Below, in pieces: positions 46,013-57,009 of a stretch of DNA of 64,000 bases. Positions within the stretch are counted from its first letter, which is position 1; each line of letters begins with the position of its first letter. The position numbers and the translations under genes are program-made. The stretch spans positions 105,202,806-105,266,805 of the forward strand of contig CM069434.1 in the NCBI GenBank assembly GCA_035610365.1, in the 5' to 3' direction. The notes below the pieces were generated by a model. The model was not told where the DNA came from. It saw nothing but the letters and a program-made list of their open reading frames with translations, and ran no database searches. This stretch comes from Aquatica leii (taxonomy: Eukaryota > Arthropoda > Insecta > Coleoptera > Lampyridae).

Positions 46013-46475
46013 TCAAGGACAAAATATGTAGGTGTTAAGAACGTTCATGTATGAAATTATGAATGAATGTTCTACGATGTCCTTCATCCCTCATAAAATT
46101 TCCAATGCTAACTTTAGTATTTTTCAGCTTCGTTTAGTTTTTTAAGCATTAGCACAAAACTCAGAGCAATTTTTTTCTTCGTCGATTACTTCGTATACCA
46201 AGTTCTGCTGCGTCAGATTTTTTATCGCGACGGTTGGGTCACTTGGTACAATAAAGACCCCGCGACTACATAAAATCGAAAGTGCAAGTTTTAAATTTAT
46301 TTATTTAATAAAAATATTTAATAAAATCTTACTCTTAACAAAATATTTATTAAAAAAGTATAGTTATATCATAATACAATCTTTGTATGAAACTTTTTTG
46401 ACATAACCGAGCGATTCTTTCTCAAATTTTTATCAAACCTTTCAGGCACACTTGTGATATTTGTTTCACTGACGT
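46013..46475. other. No gene recognised; probable 3' flank of the P-element-like gene
   Basis: AT-rich sequence between LINE copy B and the transposase stop at 46476. No ORF or repeat recognised. Confidence 0.4.
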
Positions 46476-47658
46476 CTACAAAGTGGTTTCTTTATTTTTT
46501 AAAACATTGATCCATCGTTTAATTGTGGATAACGCGGGTAACCGTAACTGTAATTTATCTTTTAAGTAGAAGTAGCAACTGGGAGACTTATGAAATATGT
46601 CCAAAGCAATATTTTTCTCGGTTTCCGTCCAACATTCTCTCTCCCTTCGTAACAGTTGCATATTGATAAATGTGCGCGCACTAACAGGTAACTTTACAAA
46701 CATTTTGTTTAATCTGTTTTGTACCGAATTTGATGCTAATTTTATTTTTAAACGTTTTTCTCTTCGTACCATACGACGTAATTCCAACTTTTTATTTTTT
46801 AACTTTGTTTTAAGGTCATTTACTGTAATGAAACACGCACATAGTTTTGGTGGTGTATCGTTTTTTAGTAAAAATGGTAAAACAGGTTGTGTTTTTTCTT
46901 GTGGCGGGTCGCGTACTGGTGCTTGCAATGGATCCTGGTCTAATTCTAATTTTGGTTTTACCCTACGTGTATTCTCATAAGTCCTAATTGGCTTAGTTAC
47001 TATGAGAGGGACATTACATTCCTGTACTCGTAATGATGTCGTTTTCTTATTCGGTTGACCAGAACTATTGTTGATTACTCGGACTTTACGATTCTCTTCG
47101 GTGTGTAATCTACACAGAGAAAATGTTAATAAAAATCATACATAAAAGTGAAGTTTTACGCGTAATGTTATATATTACATATATTTACCGATTGTTATGT
47201 ATATAAGTAACTTCAACGGCATTGTTCTCTTCTTTGCAGATGATTGGCACAGCATTAGGTAATAACCGATCATGAGATGCGTTTTTAAAATCTTCTTCTT
47301 TAAAATTTAAAGTCCTAATTGGCTTAGTTACTATGAGAGGGAAAGTACATTCCTGTACACGTAATGATGTCGTTTTCTTATTCGGTTGACCAGAACTATT
47401 GTTGATTACTCGGACTTCACGATTCTCTTCGGTGTGTAATCTACACAGAGAAAATGTTAATAAAAATTATACATAAAATTGAAGTTTATATTTACCGATT
47501 GTTATGTATATATGTAACTTCAACGGCATTGTTCTCTTCTTTGCAGACGATTGGCACAGCGTTAGGTAATAACCGATCATGAGATGCGTTTTTAAAATCT
47601 TCTTCTTTAAAATGCAGCTCACAAATGGCCATATTTTGCAGTTGAGAGACGTGATACT
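46476..47658 (-). pseudogene. P-element-like THAP transposase, N-terminal part with duplicated exon
   Basis: Three exons on the minus strand: 47658-47496, 47440-47189 and 47109-46476. Exon 1 holds the end of a THAP DNA-binding domain (MAICELHFKEEDFKNASHDR, LLPNAVPIV). The last exon holds VPLIVTKPIRTYENTRRVKP, a coiled coil (NDLKTKLKNKKLELRRMVRR) and the P/THAP9-type block FHKSPSCYFYLKDKLQLRLP, ending SALSTIKRWINVLKNKETTL-like at 46476. The middle exon is a tandem copy fused in frame. Introns are 55 and 79 nt with GT-AG ends. The first THAP cysteines and the whole catalytic region are absent, so this is a partial gene. Confidence 0.75.
46979..47612. repeat. Tandem duplication (~331 + ~301 bp) within the P-like gene
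   Basis: Unit 1 (about 46979-47311) and unit 2 (about 47312-47612) both run from GTCCTAATTGGCTTAGTTAC to TCTTCTTCTTTAAAAT. Identity is about 96%, apart from ~24 extra bases in the intron of unit 1. Each unit spans the end of one exon, an intron and the start of the next. Confidence 0.9.
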
Positions 47659-47799
47659 CTAAAAAACAAGATTGCTAATTAAGACAAGTAGTTTAAATAA
47701 TTCCCAACATATTTAAATTGTTTTGAAAAGATTAACAAAGTTTATTGTACTGAAACGTCCGAGAAATTATTCTGAACTTCAAAAACCTTTACGAAGTTT

Positions 47800-48164
47800 T
47801 TATCAATTTCCAGAACGTTCATCAAAAGATCAAGAAAATTGGATGGCCAAAATGTATAAATGCGGTACAAACAAATATAATAGGTCAGTTATTACAGTAA
47901 TTCGAAGTCGGCAGTGTTAAGTAGATTATTCAAGTTTAAATAAATAAGGGATTAACACGTGTCGAGATAAACTCGACAAATTAAAATCGTGCGTGACTTT
48001 AATGTAAACAAGCGTCAGTGTTTAAATAAATAGAAGTTATCTTTCAAGTGATAGTGCTATACAAAGTGTTTTTATTAAATATTCTTTGATTTACTTAGTG
48101 ATAAACGTGTACATAATTTTCCAATATTTTTAGTATAAATAAATTAGTTTTAATAATCGTTACA
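47800..48164 (+). repeat. LTR-like region of gypsy copy A2
   Basis: Precedes a primer-binding-site-like TGGCGTCAGTGTGGGG at 48166 and ends …AATCGTTACA. It is similar along its length to 63,120-63,507: TATAAATGC, TAGGTCAGTTATT, GTGTTAAG, AAGTGATAGTG and AAATAAATTAGTTTTTAAT occur in the same order. The left boundary is not defined and may start a little before 47800. Confidence 0.65.
47807..47890 (+). promoter_or_regulatory. LTR core promoter with heat-shock-type element
   Basis: TTTCCAGAACGTTC (47807-47820) is three contiguous, alternating pentamers TTC-nn-GAA-nn-TTC, the arrangement bound by heat-shock factor. TATAAAT lies at 47855-47861 and an arthropod initiator TCAGTT with its A at 47887, 32 bases after the TATA start. 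The same order occurs at 63,063-63,201. Confidence 0.6.
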
Positions 48165-48386
48165 GTGGCGTCAGTGTGGGGTTCGCAATTTTAGTGTAAA
48201 TATCATTAAGTAATTCAATATCGCTCCGGTAATATTGGTTGCGTAAATAAATAAAACTTTAGTTTGCGTTTCACGTGTTTGTTTATAGCGTGTGATTCTA
48301 TCTGTTTCAGTTCGTGAAAGTAGTGTATTTAAACTTTTTATTCGTGTTATATATAACTTATATTGGTAACTCGTTATCAAACTAAA

Positions 48387-49198
48387 ATGGATGCAAAAAT
48401 ATTTGAAATCATCGAATCGATCAATAAAAATATGGAAGAAAATGGAAAACAAAACTGGCGAAAAAACTAGAGGAAATTCTGGAAGTTTAAAAGAAGAAAT
48501 ACAAACAAGCATTGAAAGTCACATAAAGACTATTGAAGAGCAAATACAAGTTCGTATAGAAAACCAAAGTAAGATTAGATTGTTAGAATAACAAGCACAT
48601 AGCGACGTCTTTAATAGTGTCCTTACGTGGAGAAACTCTTTGATTTTTACAGACTGTTCCGGACCACCTGCAAGAAAATTACGAACTCTTGATTTCACGT
48701 TTAGAAATGAGATATGGAGATGCTTATCTTCAAGTATACCAAGCTCAAATTAGAAGTCATGTTCAAAAAGCTGCCAAAAGTCTTCAAGAGTTTGAGGCTG
48801 ACATCGCCAGATTAACACGGCTTGCGTATCCTACAGCACCAGATACCTTCTTGGAGCAATTGGCTATTCAAACCTTTGCAGACGGTGTCGGAGGCAGCGA
48901 AACGCAGCAGACTCTCCGGTTAGCTCAACCAAAGACATTGAATGACGCTTTAGTGCATGCCTTGGAGTTTAAAGCAGCAAAACAAGCATCGCAACGAGAT
49001 GGTCATAAACTCTGCTGTGTTGCAGAAGTACCCACGCAAACACTGGAAAGCATCGAGGAGATAGCGCGACGAATACTTCGGGAAAGAAGAGTGACGACTT
49101 TGAACTGCGGTGAAATAGGCCATGTACCACAGCATCGTACTAAACCCAAAAAAAAGACAAGACGAGTGCTCCAAAATTTAATAGTTAATCTCATGTAG
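48387..49198 (+). pseudogene. Ty3/gypsy gag (copy A2)
   Basis: Starts at ATG 48387 (MDAKIFEIIESINKNMEENG), breaks at once, and resumes at ~48650 after a deletion with LQENYELLISRLEMRYGDAY, SFHEF-type SLQEFEADIARLTRLAYPTA, ETQQTLRLAQPKTLNDALVH and HKLCCVAEVP, then a knuckle-like LNCGEIGHVPQHRTKPKKKT. Sister of the gag at 675-1220; each fills gaps of the other. Confidence 0.85.
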
Positions 49199-49216
49199 TC
49201 ATGTCATGTTCCGGAG

Positions 49217-49543
49217 ATGACCATTCAAATGGCATCGCTGATGGAGCAATTGCATAGCATTTATCTCGATGGCAAGATTAATAGACGAAATGTTCAGTTA
49301 CTGGTTGGCACGGGAGCGACGAAAACAATCATTCGTACTGACATGTTATTAGAAAACGAGAAGACATCACGAGTAACTGTACGACTTCGAACGGCGACGG
49401 GCAAAAAAATACCTACTCACGGACAAGTCAAAGTAATCATTGATTTGGTAAATGTAATACTCGACCATCAAGTACTAGTAGCCGACATCACGGAAGAAGC
49501 TATCCTGGGAATAGACGTTATAAAGAAGTATGGGTTCCATTAG
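49217..49543 (+). pseudogene. Aspartyl protease of gypsy copy A2, active-site Asp lost
   Basis: Encodes VQLLVGTGATKTIIRTDML, where the family norm is LVDTGA, so the catalytic Asp is Gly. Then LRTATGKKIPTHGQVKVIID and EEAILGIDVIKKYGFH (flap and C-terminal helix). Ends with a stop at 49543. Confidence 0.8.
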
Positions 49544-49559
49544 GATATGAAGAACGATG

Positions 49560-50362
49560 TCCTGAAGATCGACAATTAAGAAATTCCTTTATATTCGTCA
49601 GAGAAGGCAACCGTGCGGGTCTTATTGAGTGAAGACGTGACTCTGCCTGCAAGGACTGAAAGTGTGGTGATGACACGCATGGATGGGAATCTCCGGGAAG
49701 GCTACATGCGAGCGATTGAACCAATGGAGGCCAATTTAGCTGAAAAAGGACTACTTGTTGGCAGAACTTTAGTACGAGTGAAAAACACAATGCCAGTAAG
49801 GATCTTAAATGTCAACTAAGGTCCAGTCACGTTAAAAAAAAGACTTTGGGAGGCCAATGCACGCCAGTATCTCAAATTGTGAGATGCGTCAAGTCTAACG
49901 AAGATACGTCGCCAAAGAAGTGCCCACAACATCTATTGGACATTCTTACTTCCAAATGCCAAAACCAGCTGGCTAAAGTTAAAGTGTTGATCCAGCAATA
50001 TCAAGATGTGTTCGCGCTGGAAAGTGGTTCCAAAGGAAGAACTAGCGTGGTGAAGCATAAAACTAATACCGGAGACGCTCGGCCGATACGACAGCATTCA
50101 TGCCAACTTTTCTGGCAAAAAGAGAAGAAGCCGAACAAATAATTACTGACATGGAGAGCGAAGGCGTGATTAAACCTTCAAATAGCCCATGGGCATCTCC
50201 AGTGGTACTCGTAAAGAAGCAAAATGGATCAACAGGGTTTTGCGTGGACTACACACAGGTAAACCACGTGACCAAAAAAGACAGCTACCCTTTACCCAGA
50301 ATTGACGATACGTTAGACACCCTGTCAGGATCCCAGTGGTTTGCCATGTTAGATTTAAAGAG
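49560..50362 (+). pseudogene. Pol linker and RT fingers of gypsy copy A2
   Basis: Linker VLLSEDVTLPARTESVVMTR, then LLDILTSKCQNQLAKVKVLI, and RT fingers LAKREEAEQIITDMESEGVI, SNSPWASPVVLVKKQNGSTG, KDSYPLPRIDDTLDTLSGSQ and WFAMLDLKS (first palm Asp), where a solo-LTR-like insertion cuts it. Stops/frameshifts near 49547, 49819 and 50110. Confidence 0.85.
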
Positions 50363-50363
50363 T

Positions 50364-51432
50364 TGTAGCGCAACTCTTAGGTAGTTTAGATAAGCGAAGA
50401 GTGCACTAACAAACGGTGTAAGACAATTAATTAAACAATTAAAAAAATTGTCAAAATTGGTCAATTAACTTCCGAAGTCAGGGATGCCAAATAGTTTGAT
50501 TTTAAGACTAAACTATTAAAGTCTTATCTGCAAAAAAAAGTTACACAGGAAAAATTCATTGATTCAATCTCAAAAGATAGTTATAATCTTATATTCAAAA
50601 ACAAAACAAAACAAAAACAATAAGGTAAAACTCAGTAAGATAACTTAAAACTAAGAATAGAAATTTTCAATATTTAATTAATTAAACTTAAAACTACGAT
50701 AATACCGGTATTTCTTTACATATAATAAGAGAAACAATTTTGAATTAAATTAAATTAAATATTTGCAAATTTAATTTTTATATTAATTAGAGAATTTTAT
50801 TTTTTTATATTTAATAAGTTACGTTCAAAAATGTTATTTTGTAAGAAGAAAAACCAAGTTTGTTGATGAAGCAGTCTTTAATCAACGAAAGGAATGTAGA
50901 TAGATATAAATAACTCACGCATATAGATCAAATTTCACGTTGATTTCATCCAACGGAATGCAAAGCTAATGTTGGCAAATAGCCTTGGGAAATTTCCATC
51001 GAGAATCGATGATAAAGGTATATTTTCTTCACAAAAATCAATTTGGATAATTGGCATTGATGGTGTTTTCATACACCAAATCCACTCAAATTATAAAGGT
51101 AACGATAATTTCATTTAAAGATAAAATCGGTATAGAAAAAAAAAGTCTAAAACAAATAAAAACTTGAAATTAGATAAACTCAACAAAATAGAAATGAAAG
51201 ACATATCTGTATTATTAACACAGACTTTTTAAATAAAGATATTGTAGATATAAGGTAAGATAAAAGCTACATGACTTCAAAATGAATTACCACATGCGTA
51301 CTCGTCAAACGCTAGGTACTGAATGAATCTCAAGGCTGTTGTAATAAAAATAAAGGAAGGTTTACACGCAAATTTAGTTAAACTAATACAGATAATTTAA
51401 AATCAAATAATAACAGTAACGGAAACCTTACA
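50364..51432. repeat. Solo-LTR-like insertion (1,069 bp) in the RT of copy A2
   Basis: Begins TGTAGCGCAACTC and ends CCTTACA (TG…CA), flanked by GAGT (50360-50363 and 51433-51436), or AGAGT if the last A is counted in the duplication. The RT frame stops on one side and resumes on the other (…LDLKS / GYWQVELE…). No ORF inside. Size, termini and duplication fit a solo LTR left by recombination; no second copy in the window identifies its family. Confidence 0.7.
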
Positions 51433-52420
51433 GAGTGGTTACTGGCAGGTAGAATTGGAACCCAAGAATTGTGAAAAAATAGCTTTTACGATTGTATCTG
51501 GTTTGTGTCAGTTCACTGCGATGCCCTTCGGCCTGTGTAACGCTCCTGCAACGTTCGAGCGTTTGATGGAGACCATCTTGCGCGGACTGTCTTGGAAGAC
51601 GTGCTTGGTTTACCTAGACGACGTGATCGTGGTTGGGAAGTCGTTTGAAGAACACTTGAACAACTTGAAAGAAGTGTTCCAGCGACTACGTGGGACTAAT
51701 CTCAAACTGAGCCCAAAAAAGTGCCACGTATTTAAGAAGGAAGTCCAATACCTTGGCCACGTCGTATCTAGAGATGGAGTAAAGGCCGACCCAGACAAAA
51801 TCCGAGCAGTGCAAGCATGGCCAAGACCGATCGACAAACATCAGGTCCGAAGTTATGCAACTATTATAGACGGTTTGTACCCGGATTTGCCAATATTGCC
51901 AAACTTTGACAAAATTGTTCGAAGAAAGAGCAGAATTTAGATGGAATGAAGACTGCGAAAATGCTTTCCATCAACTAAAACAGGCCCTAGTCACTTCGCA
52001 GATTTTGAGTTATCCAAGAGAAAGAAAATTGGTTTTGAATACCGACCCAAGCAATCTGGCCATAGGCGCAGTCTTTTCCCAGGTTCAAGATAGACAAGTT
52101 ATCGCGTATTTTAGCAAGGTTTTGTCCAGGCCAGAAAGAAATTATTGCGTGACTACAAAGGAGCTGTTAGCAGTCGGCAAGTCCATTGAACATTTCTACA
52201 AATATTTATATGGACGAAAGTTTTTACTTAGAATAGTCCACCCCGCTTTAAAATGGCTATTGCAGTTCCGTAACCCGGAAGAACAAGTGGCAAGATGGAT
52301 CGAGCGACTGCAAAAGTATGACTATGGCACAGAACACCGTGCCGAAAGCTGTCATACTCCTAACATATACTTGTTGTCATCCATTGATTATCAAAATATA
52401 TTTAAAAGTCGGATTTAGGC
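51433..52420 (+). pseudogene. RT palm to RNase H of gypsy copy A2; integrase absent
   Basis: Resumes with GYWQVELEPKNCEKIAFTI, FTAMPFGLCNAPATFERLME, LVYLDDVIVVGKSFEEHLNN (YLDD) and VQYLGHVVSRDGVKADPDKI. A frameshift near 51900 leads to ENAFHQLKQALVTSQILSYP, VLNTDPSNLAIGAVFSQVQD (RNase H; the usual TDAS is TDPS) and YGRKFLLRIVHPALKWLLQF, where the usual TDH is IVH. Ends near 52,406 before any integrase. Confidence 0.85.
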
Positions 52421-52857
52421 TCTATTTTAGGGCGTTTTCTACATTTAAAAAAATCATGGATTTACCATCTAAGACTAAAAGCATTTCTATATTGTATTAT
52501 TTATAAGAATCACTGTAAGGTCTTTGTAAATAAATGTTCCGACGTACGATGAGGTATTCCCAACAGTGTATTAAACCGTACACGTTAACCCCTTCAGACC
52601 CGGCGTACATCTGTATGTACATAAAATTAATAATAACTAACTACTAAAAGTATTAAATTCCATTTGGGACCCAAAGTATATCTCTATGAACATTCTATTT
52701 TCTAAATTTAGTTACATATAGCGACTTCTATTATTCTTACTTGGAAATGCTTTGACTTGAAAACCATAGTCACGGCGGCCGCAAAAAGCCATTAATCGTC
52801 GCGTAATAATTTGTCAATTTGTTTACTTACATATTAATTTTTTTACAGTATACAGGA
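52421..52857. other. Unassigned; possible piggyBac-type end
   Basis: No gene. TTAACCCCTTCAGACCCGGC at 52585 resembles a piggyBac-like terminus adjoining a TTAA target, but no matching right end is seen before 52,860. Confidence 0.3.
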
Positions 52858-55500
52858 TGTCAGAAAAAAAGAAGAAATTGTCTAGATACCAAAATTTGCT
52901 GAATAAAAGGAAAAGAAAGGAAGAACTGAAAAACCATTTCAAAACTACGCATTTTTTTTTCAAACCCCGAGTGTACTTTGCCAAATATTAATAAGAATAA
53001 TAATACAGCTGAATTCCAATATTCTGAACCTGTACTTGAAGAAAGTATCAGCAGCAGAGAAAAAACTGATCTTCTAGAAAGCAATCTATCAACATCTTCA
53101 AGTTTCGCTGATAATGAGAAATCAACACCTTCAAAAATTATCAGAACGGAAAGTATGAGTCAACTTTCGAAAGATGCTGCACTATGGCCAAAGAAATTAC
53201 GTCTTAATAATATTCAAGAACTAGTAGAACGTGGCCCAGCTCATTATCAAAACAAAAAGGATATTTATCAAAGAGATAGTTCGGAGTCGGGGCGTAAGTT
53301 TTCCAATAGTTACTTTTTTAGAATTTTAATGACAGCGATTTGAAATCTGTTCGCCTTAGTGATGAATCTGGTTACAATGACTGGTAGCATTTAAGTGAAC
53401 ATTTAAGCATTCATGAAAAGAGCAAGTTACATATCGAAAATCTTCTAAAATTGCTAGATCTTTCTGACCGTTTTAATAAAATTGAAATAATTGATTCTGA
53501 AATTCAAAATGAAATAAACAGAGAAACTAAATACTGGCAAGTTGTTATAGAAAGAATTTTCTACGTGATTCAGTTTTTAGGTCAGCAAAATTTAGCTTTT
53601 CTTGGAATTAGTAATAAGTTGTTTGAGAAAAACAGTGATAACTTTTCCAAATTCGACCCGATTATGTCAGAACATACGAAACGCTCTCAAATAAAAGATC
53701 ACAAAAACTATCTCGGGGATAAAATACAAAATGAAGTAATCAACTTGATCGGTGAAAATATAAAATCCAAAATTTTAGAACTAACTAAAAAGGCAAAATA
53801 TTATTCCATGTTATTAGACTGTACTCCGGACTCACCTGAGTCACCAAAAACAAACTTTCGTTTGTATAAGATTTGTTAATTTAAAGAGCACGGGAATTAG
53901 TATAGAACAACATTTTTTATTATTTTGTCCTATAGACAATAGGTCGGGTGCAGGCTTGACAAGATTTCTTTTGTTACCGTTAGAGAAAGAAGGCTTCAAT
54001 ATCAACGATTTGCGGGGTCAGGATTACGACAATGGGACAAATATGCGTGATAGGCATAATGGTCTACAAAAAAAATTTGGATTTCAATCCGCGAGCTTTC
54101 TTTGTTCCTTGTTGCAATCATATCCTAAATTTAGTCGTCAATGATGCCGAAAATCGAATAGTTTGAGCATCAATTTTATTTCTTTAGTTCAAGAACTGTT
54201 TGTATTTTTTTCAGCTTTTACTAAACGCTGGTCAATTCTGAAATCTAATTTATCTAATGTAACAAATTTAACTCTAAAACCTTTATCGGATACTCGATGG
54301 TCTAGTAGAATAGATGCAATAACTCTTTTAAGGTATCAACTTGGAGAGGTTTATGATGCTCTGTTTTAAGTTCATTTGAATTCTTATATTGTGGTATAAT
54401 ATTTTAAGTAAAGTTAAGATTGTTAGTAAAATTATTCAAATTTGATGTTGCGCACTGTTGTAATCATTTAAATAATTGGAATAATTTTTTGAAAACTTAT
54501 CGCTCCGATAAAGGTTTTAATGATCTATTGATTGATGCTAAAGAAATAGCATCCAGCTTAGACATAGAACCTAAATTCAAAAAACAAAGAGGTCTAAGAC
54601 CGCGAAAAATAAAAAAAAACATTTTGATTATGAATGTGACGATGAACCGATCCACGACGAAACTTTAAAGTTCAAAGTTGATTGTTTTTTTAATGCTCGC
54701 GATGTAATCATGACATTAGTGGATGAGAGATTCCAATTACTTTCTTCTTACTCTAATAATTTCGCGATTTTATGGAATATTGATAAATTTAAAAATTATT
54801 CTGAAAACGTACAATTAGAATGATGCTCAGAATTATGTAAAAAATTTATTAAACGACAAAACTCGCAATGAACGAGACATAACTGCCGTGGAACTTGTTA
54901 ATAGTCCTGTGTTGTTGTACCGATATATCGATACGTATCGATACGTCGGGCGTATCAATACGCCGATACAAACCACAAGCTCGAAATATCGATATTTCGA
55001 TACGTAAAGAATCCATGTTTACCTCAAATGTTATGGTAATTGGTAAAGGTTATTATAAAAAAAAACAGTAATCAAAACCATACTACTACACAGATACATT
55101 GATATTTAGATACGTATTGGGTATACCGATTAGTGATACATGTCGATATTTCGATACGTATCGATATTTCGATACGTATCGATACTCCGATACGTATCGA
55201 TATTTCGATACGTATCGATATTCCGATATATCGATACGTATCGATACAAATTGCGTATCGATATTCGATACACAAAATTCCGTATCGCCCAGCACTACTT
55301 GTTAAAGAATTGCAATATTTACAAAATTTTGATGAAAAAGGTCTTACGTATCCAGAAGAAACTTTAAATTATATAACAATTAACAATTTAGTGAATTATT
55401 TTCCTAATACGAACGTAACACTGCGTATTTTATTAACAATGCCGGTTTCTGTTGCTACCGCAGAACGATCTTTTTCAAAACTCTAAATAATAAAAAATTA
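52858..55500 (+). pseudogene. ZMYM1-type hAT-derived gene (DUF4371 + hATC), decayed
   Basis: ATG at 52858 (MSEKKKKLSRYQNLLNKRKR), then EELKN and, after a frameshift in a T9 run, FADNEKSTPSKIIRTESMS, ELVERGPAHYQNKKDIYQRD and GRKFSNSYFFRIL (TTF-type region), W…HLSEHLSIHEKSKLH, and DUF4371 as INRETKYWQVVIERIFYVIQ, FLGQQNLAFLGISNKLFEKN and IKSKILELTKKAKYYSMLLD. Then GFNINDLRGQDYDNGTNM, VNDAENRIV, LKPLSDTRWSSRIDAI, FKKQRGLRPRKIKK and the C-terminal hAT dimerisation block LRILLTMPVSVATAERSFSK near 55,430. Ten or more breaks. The C-terminal part is split by the MITE at 54902-55297. Confidence 0.85.
54902..55297. mobile_element. hAT-type MITE built of GATACGTATC repeats
   Basis: 396 bp flanked by a perfect 8-bp target duplication CTTGTTAA (54894-54901 and 55298-55305). 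Ends are TAGTCCTG and, inverted, TAGTGCTG, fitting hAT. Its right half (55146-55250) is five to six copies of an 18-bp unit GATACGTATCGATATTTC, itself containing the palindrome GATACGTATC. A shorter block is at 54921-54950. No coding capacity. Confidence 0.88.
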
Positions 55501-56263
55501 TCCAGGGGTAATATAGTGTTGCAATCAAGGGTACATAGCTATTGAAATTTCTTGCAATCCAATTGCAATCACTATGGAGTCTTTGCATTCCGTTGCAATC
55601 ACAATGCATTCTTTGCAATGTATTTCAAATCTTTGCAATTAACGCATCGGTCTAATTGATATTGATAACAAATTAAATATTTATATGTGTGCAGTAAATC
55701 ATATAAAAATTTCTCCTGTGTCTACTGTATTGTATTGAAATTGAATAATATTTTCGCATTTTGAGATTATAAGTAAATGGTTAATATGTAATATGTCTCC
55801 AATACATGCAGTAAGTACGCACCGATACGCACTTTAAATTACTCTAAGCCAAATTTCATTCAATTGTAGGACCATCATTTAAATTGACAATTATGGATAG
55901 GTCTAGTGAAGATATTGACGAATTGAACAAACTTGAATTAGATCTACAAATAAATTTACCTAATTACTTAATTAATCTAGGTACTAAGAGTAACTGAATT
56001 TAATAGTAAGGTTTCTTTAGCCAATTTTCAAGAAAATGACATTGAATATTTCGAAAAATTTGCTATTGGTGAAATCTAAATTGCAAATTAATAAACAATT
56101 ACTTCAAGTTGCTGATAGAGGTTTGTGAAGATTACAAATAAAACGGTAGTTTAGTAAAATGATAGTTTTTTGAATACGAACTCTACGATCAACGCGAACC
56201 CAATCACTACATGGCGACCCTGCCAGTTAAGTTAAGTTAAAAAGTTTAAATCTAAGAAGAAAA

Positions 56264-56275
<12 letters not shown>
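55501..56275. other. End of the hAT gene and an orphan LTR end with primer-binding site
   Basis: 55510-55640 holds several TTGCAATC repeats of unknown origin; RIGLIDIDNKLN at about 55,650 looks like the last bit of the hAT gene. TGGCGACCCTGCCAG at 56213, preceded by …CACTACA, resembles an LTR end followed by a tRNA-Arg-type primer-binding site. The expected gag does not follow, because the next element is inserted in the adjacent (AT)n. Confidence 0.45.

Positions 56276-56334
<59 letters not shown>
56276..56334. repeat. (AT)n microsatellite, left of the 6.1-kb element
   Basis: About 59 bp of alternating AT. A second tract at 62445-62490 lies at the other end of the element, so the element appears to have inserted into a TA repeat. 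Confidence 0.9.
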
Positions 56335-56338
<4 letters not shown>

Positions 56339-56351
56339 TTGTTATCTTCGC

Positions 56352-56636
56352 GGCGTCCTTTCACAATTACTTTTCTGAGCGTCCAATCCATGCTTTTCAA
56401 ACAAACCCTATATTACCAACTGAATATTTTTATCTTTTAATAGCAGATGTCATTAGGGGTCGCTAGACTTCAAATTTAAACAATTTTTATTTTAAAATTT
56501 TTAATCTACAGATTTCCGAGCGTCCTTACATAAAATTTCCTCTAAGCGTCCAAAATATACAGCAAATCTTTTAAATTGCGACTACCCAGCATCCGGTTTG
56601 TATATTTTACTTCATTCTGTCGACTGCTGAGCGTCC
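56352..56636 (+). repeat. Left subterminal AGCGTCC cluster
   Basis: GGCGTCC at 56352, AGCGTCC at 56378, 56519, 56545 and 56630, and the variant AGCATCC at 56588, all in the same orientation. Contexts are often (C/T)(T/C)(G/A)AGCGTCC. Probable binding sites of the element's own protein. Confidence 0.75.
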
Positions 56637-57009
56637 GGCGTTGTTGTCAGATTTGGTAATGTGTGTTTAAATCGTAGCAAATTGCAAATATTTAGAAAAC
56701 TATAACGCGGATACTTTTATACCTAAAAAAAGTTGATAAAACTACATTTTTATCAAAAATGCGACTAAGGCGCAAAAAAGTGGCGACGAATGTATTAGCT
56801 ATATGCAATGCTAATGAATTTAAATAAGAAACTGGTAAGTAACATATGCCAAAAATAACATTTAGAAAAGGTATGGGAGTAGAGAAGGGATTACAAATCT
56901 ACTTGTTAGAAATCACTGTGAAAATATCTCTAGAATGAATACATGAAAACTCGCTGAGATGTATTCTATCATAAATTAAAAAAAAATATCTAAAAGATTT
57001 CCTTTTTGG

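Noticed and set aside
46597-46980. 127-codon plus-strand ORF
   Set aside because: Antisense of the last exon of the P-element-like gene.
47723-47920. 65-codon plus-strand ORF just before copy A2
   Set aside because: Overlaps the LTR promoter region (heat-shock element, TATA, initiator) and matches no protein; better explained as LTR sequence.
54902-55297. CRISPR-like array of short repeats
   Set aside because: Units are contiguous without spacers, the locus is a eukaryotic MITE with target duplications, and no cas genes exist.
55072-55486. Overlapping ORFs in several frames encoding Arg/Ile/Ser/Tyr repeats
   Set aside because: Products of the 18-bp satellite repeat in the MITE, not genes.
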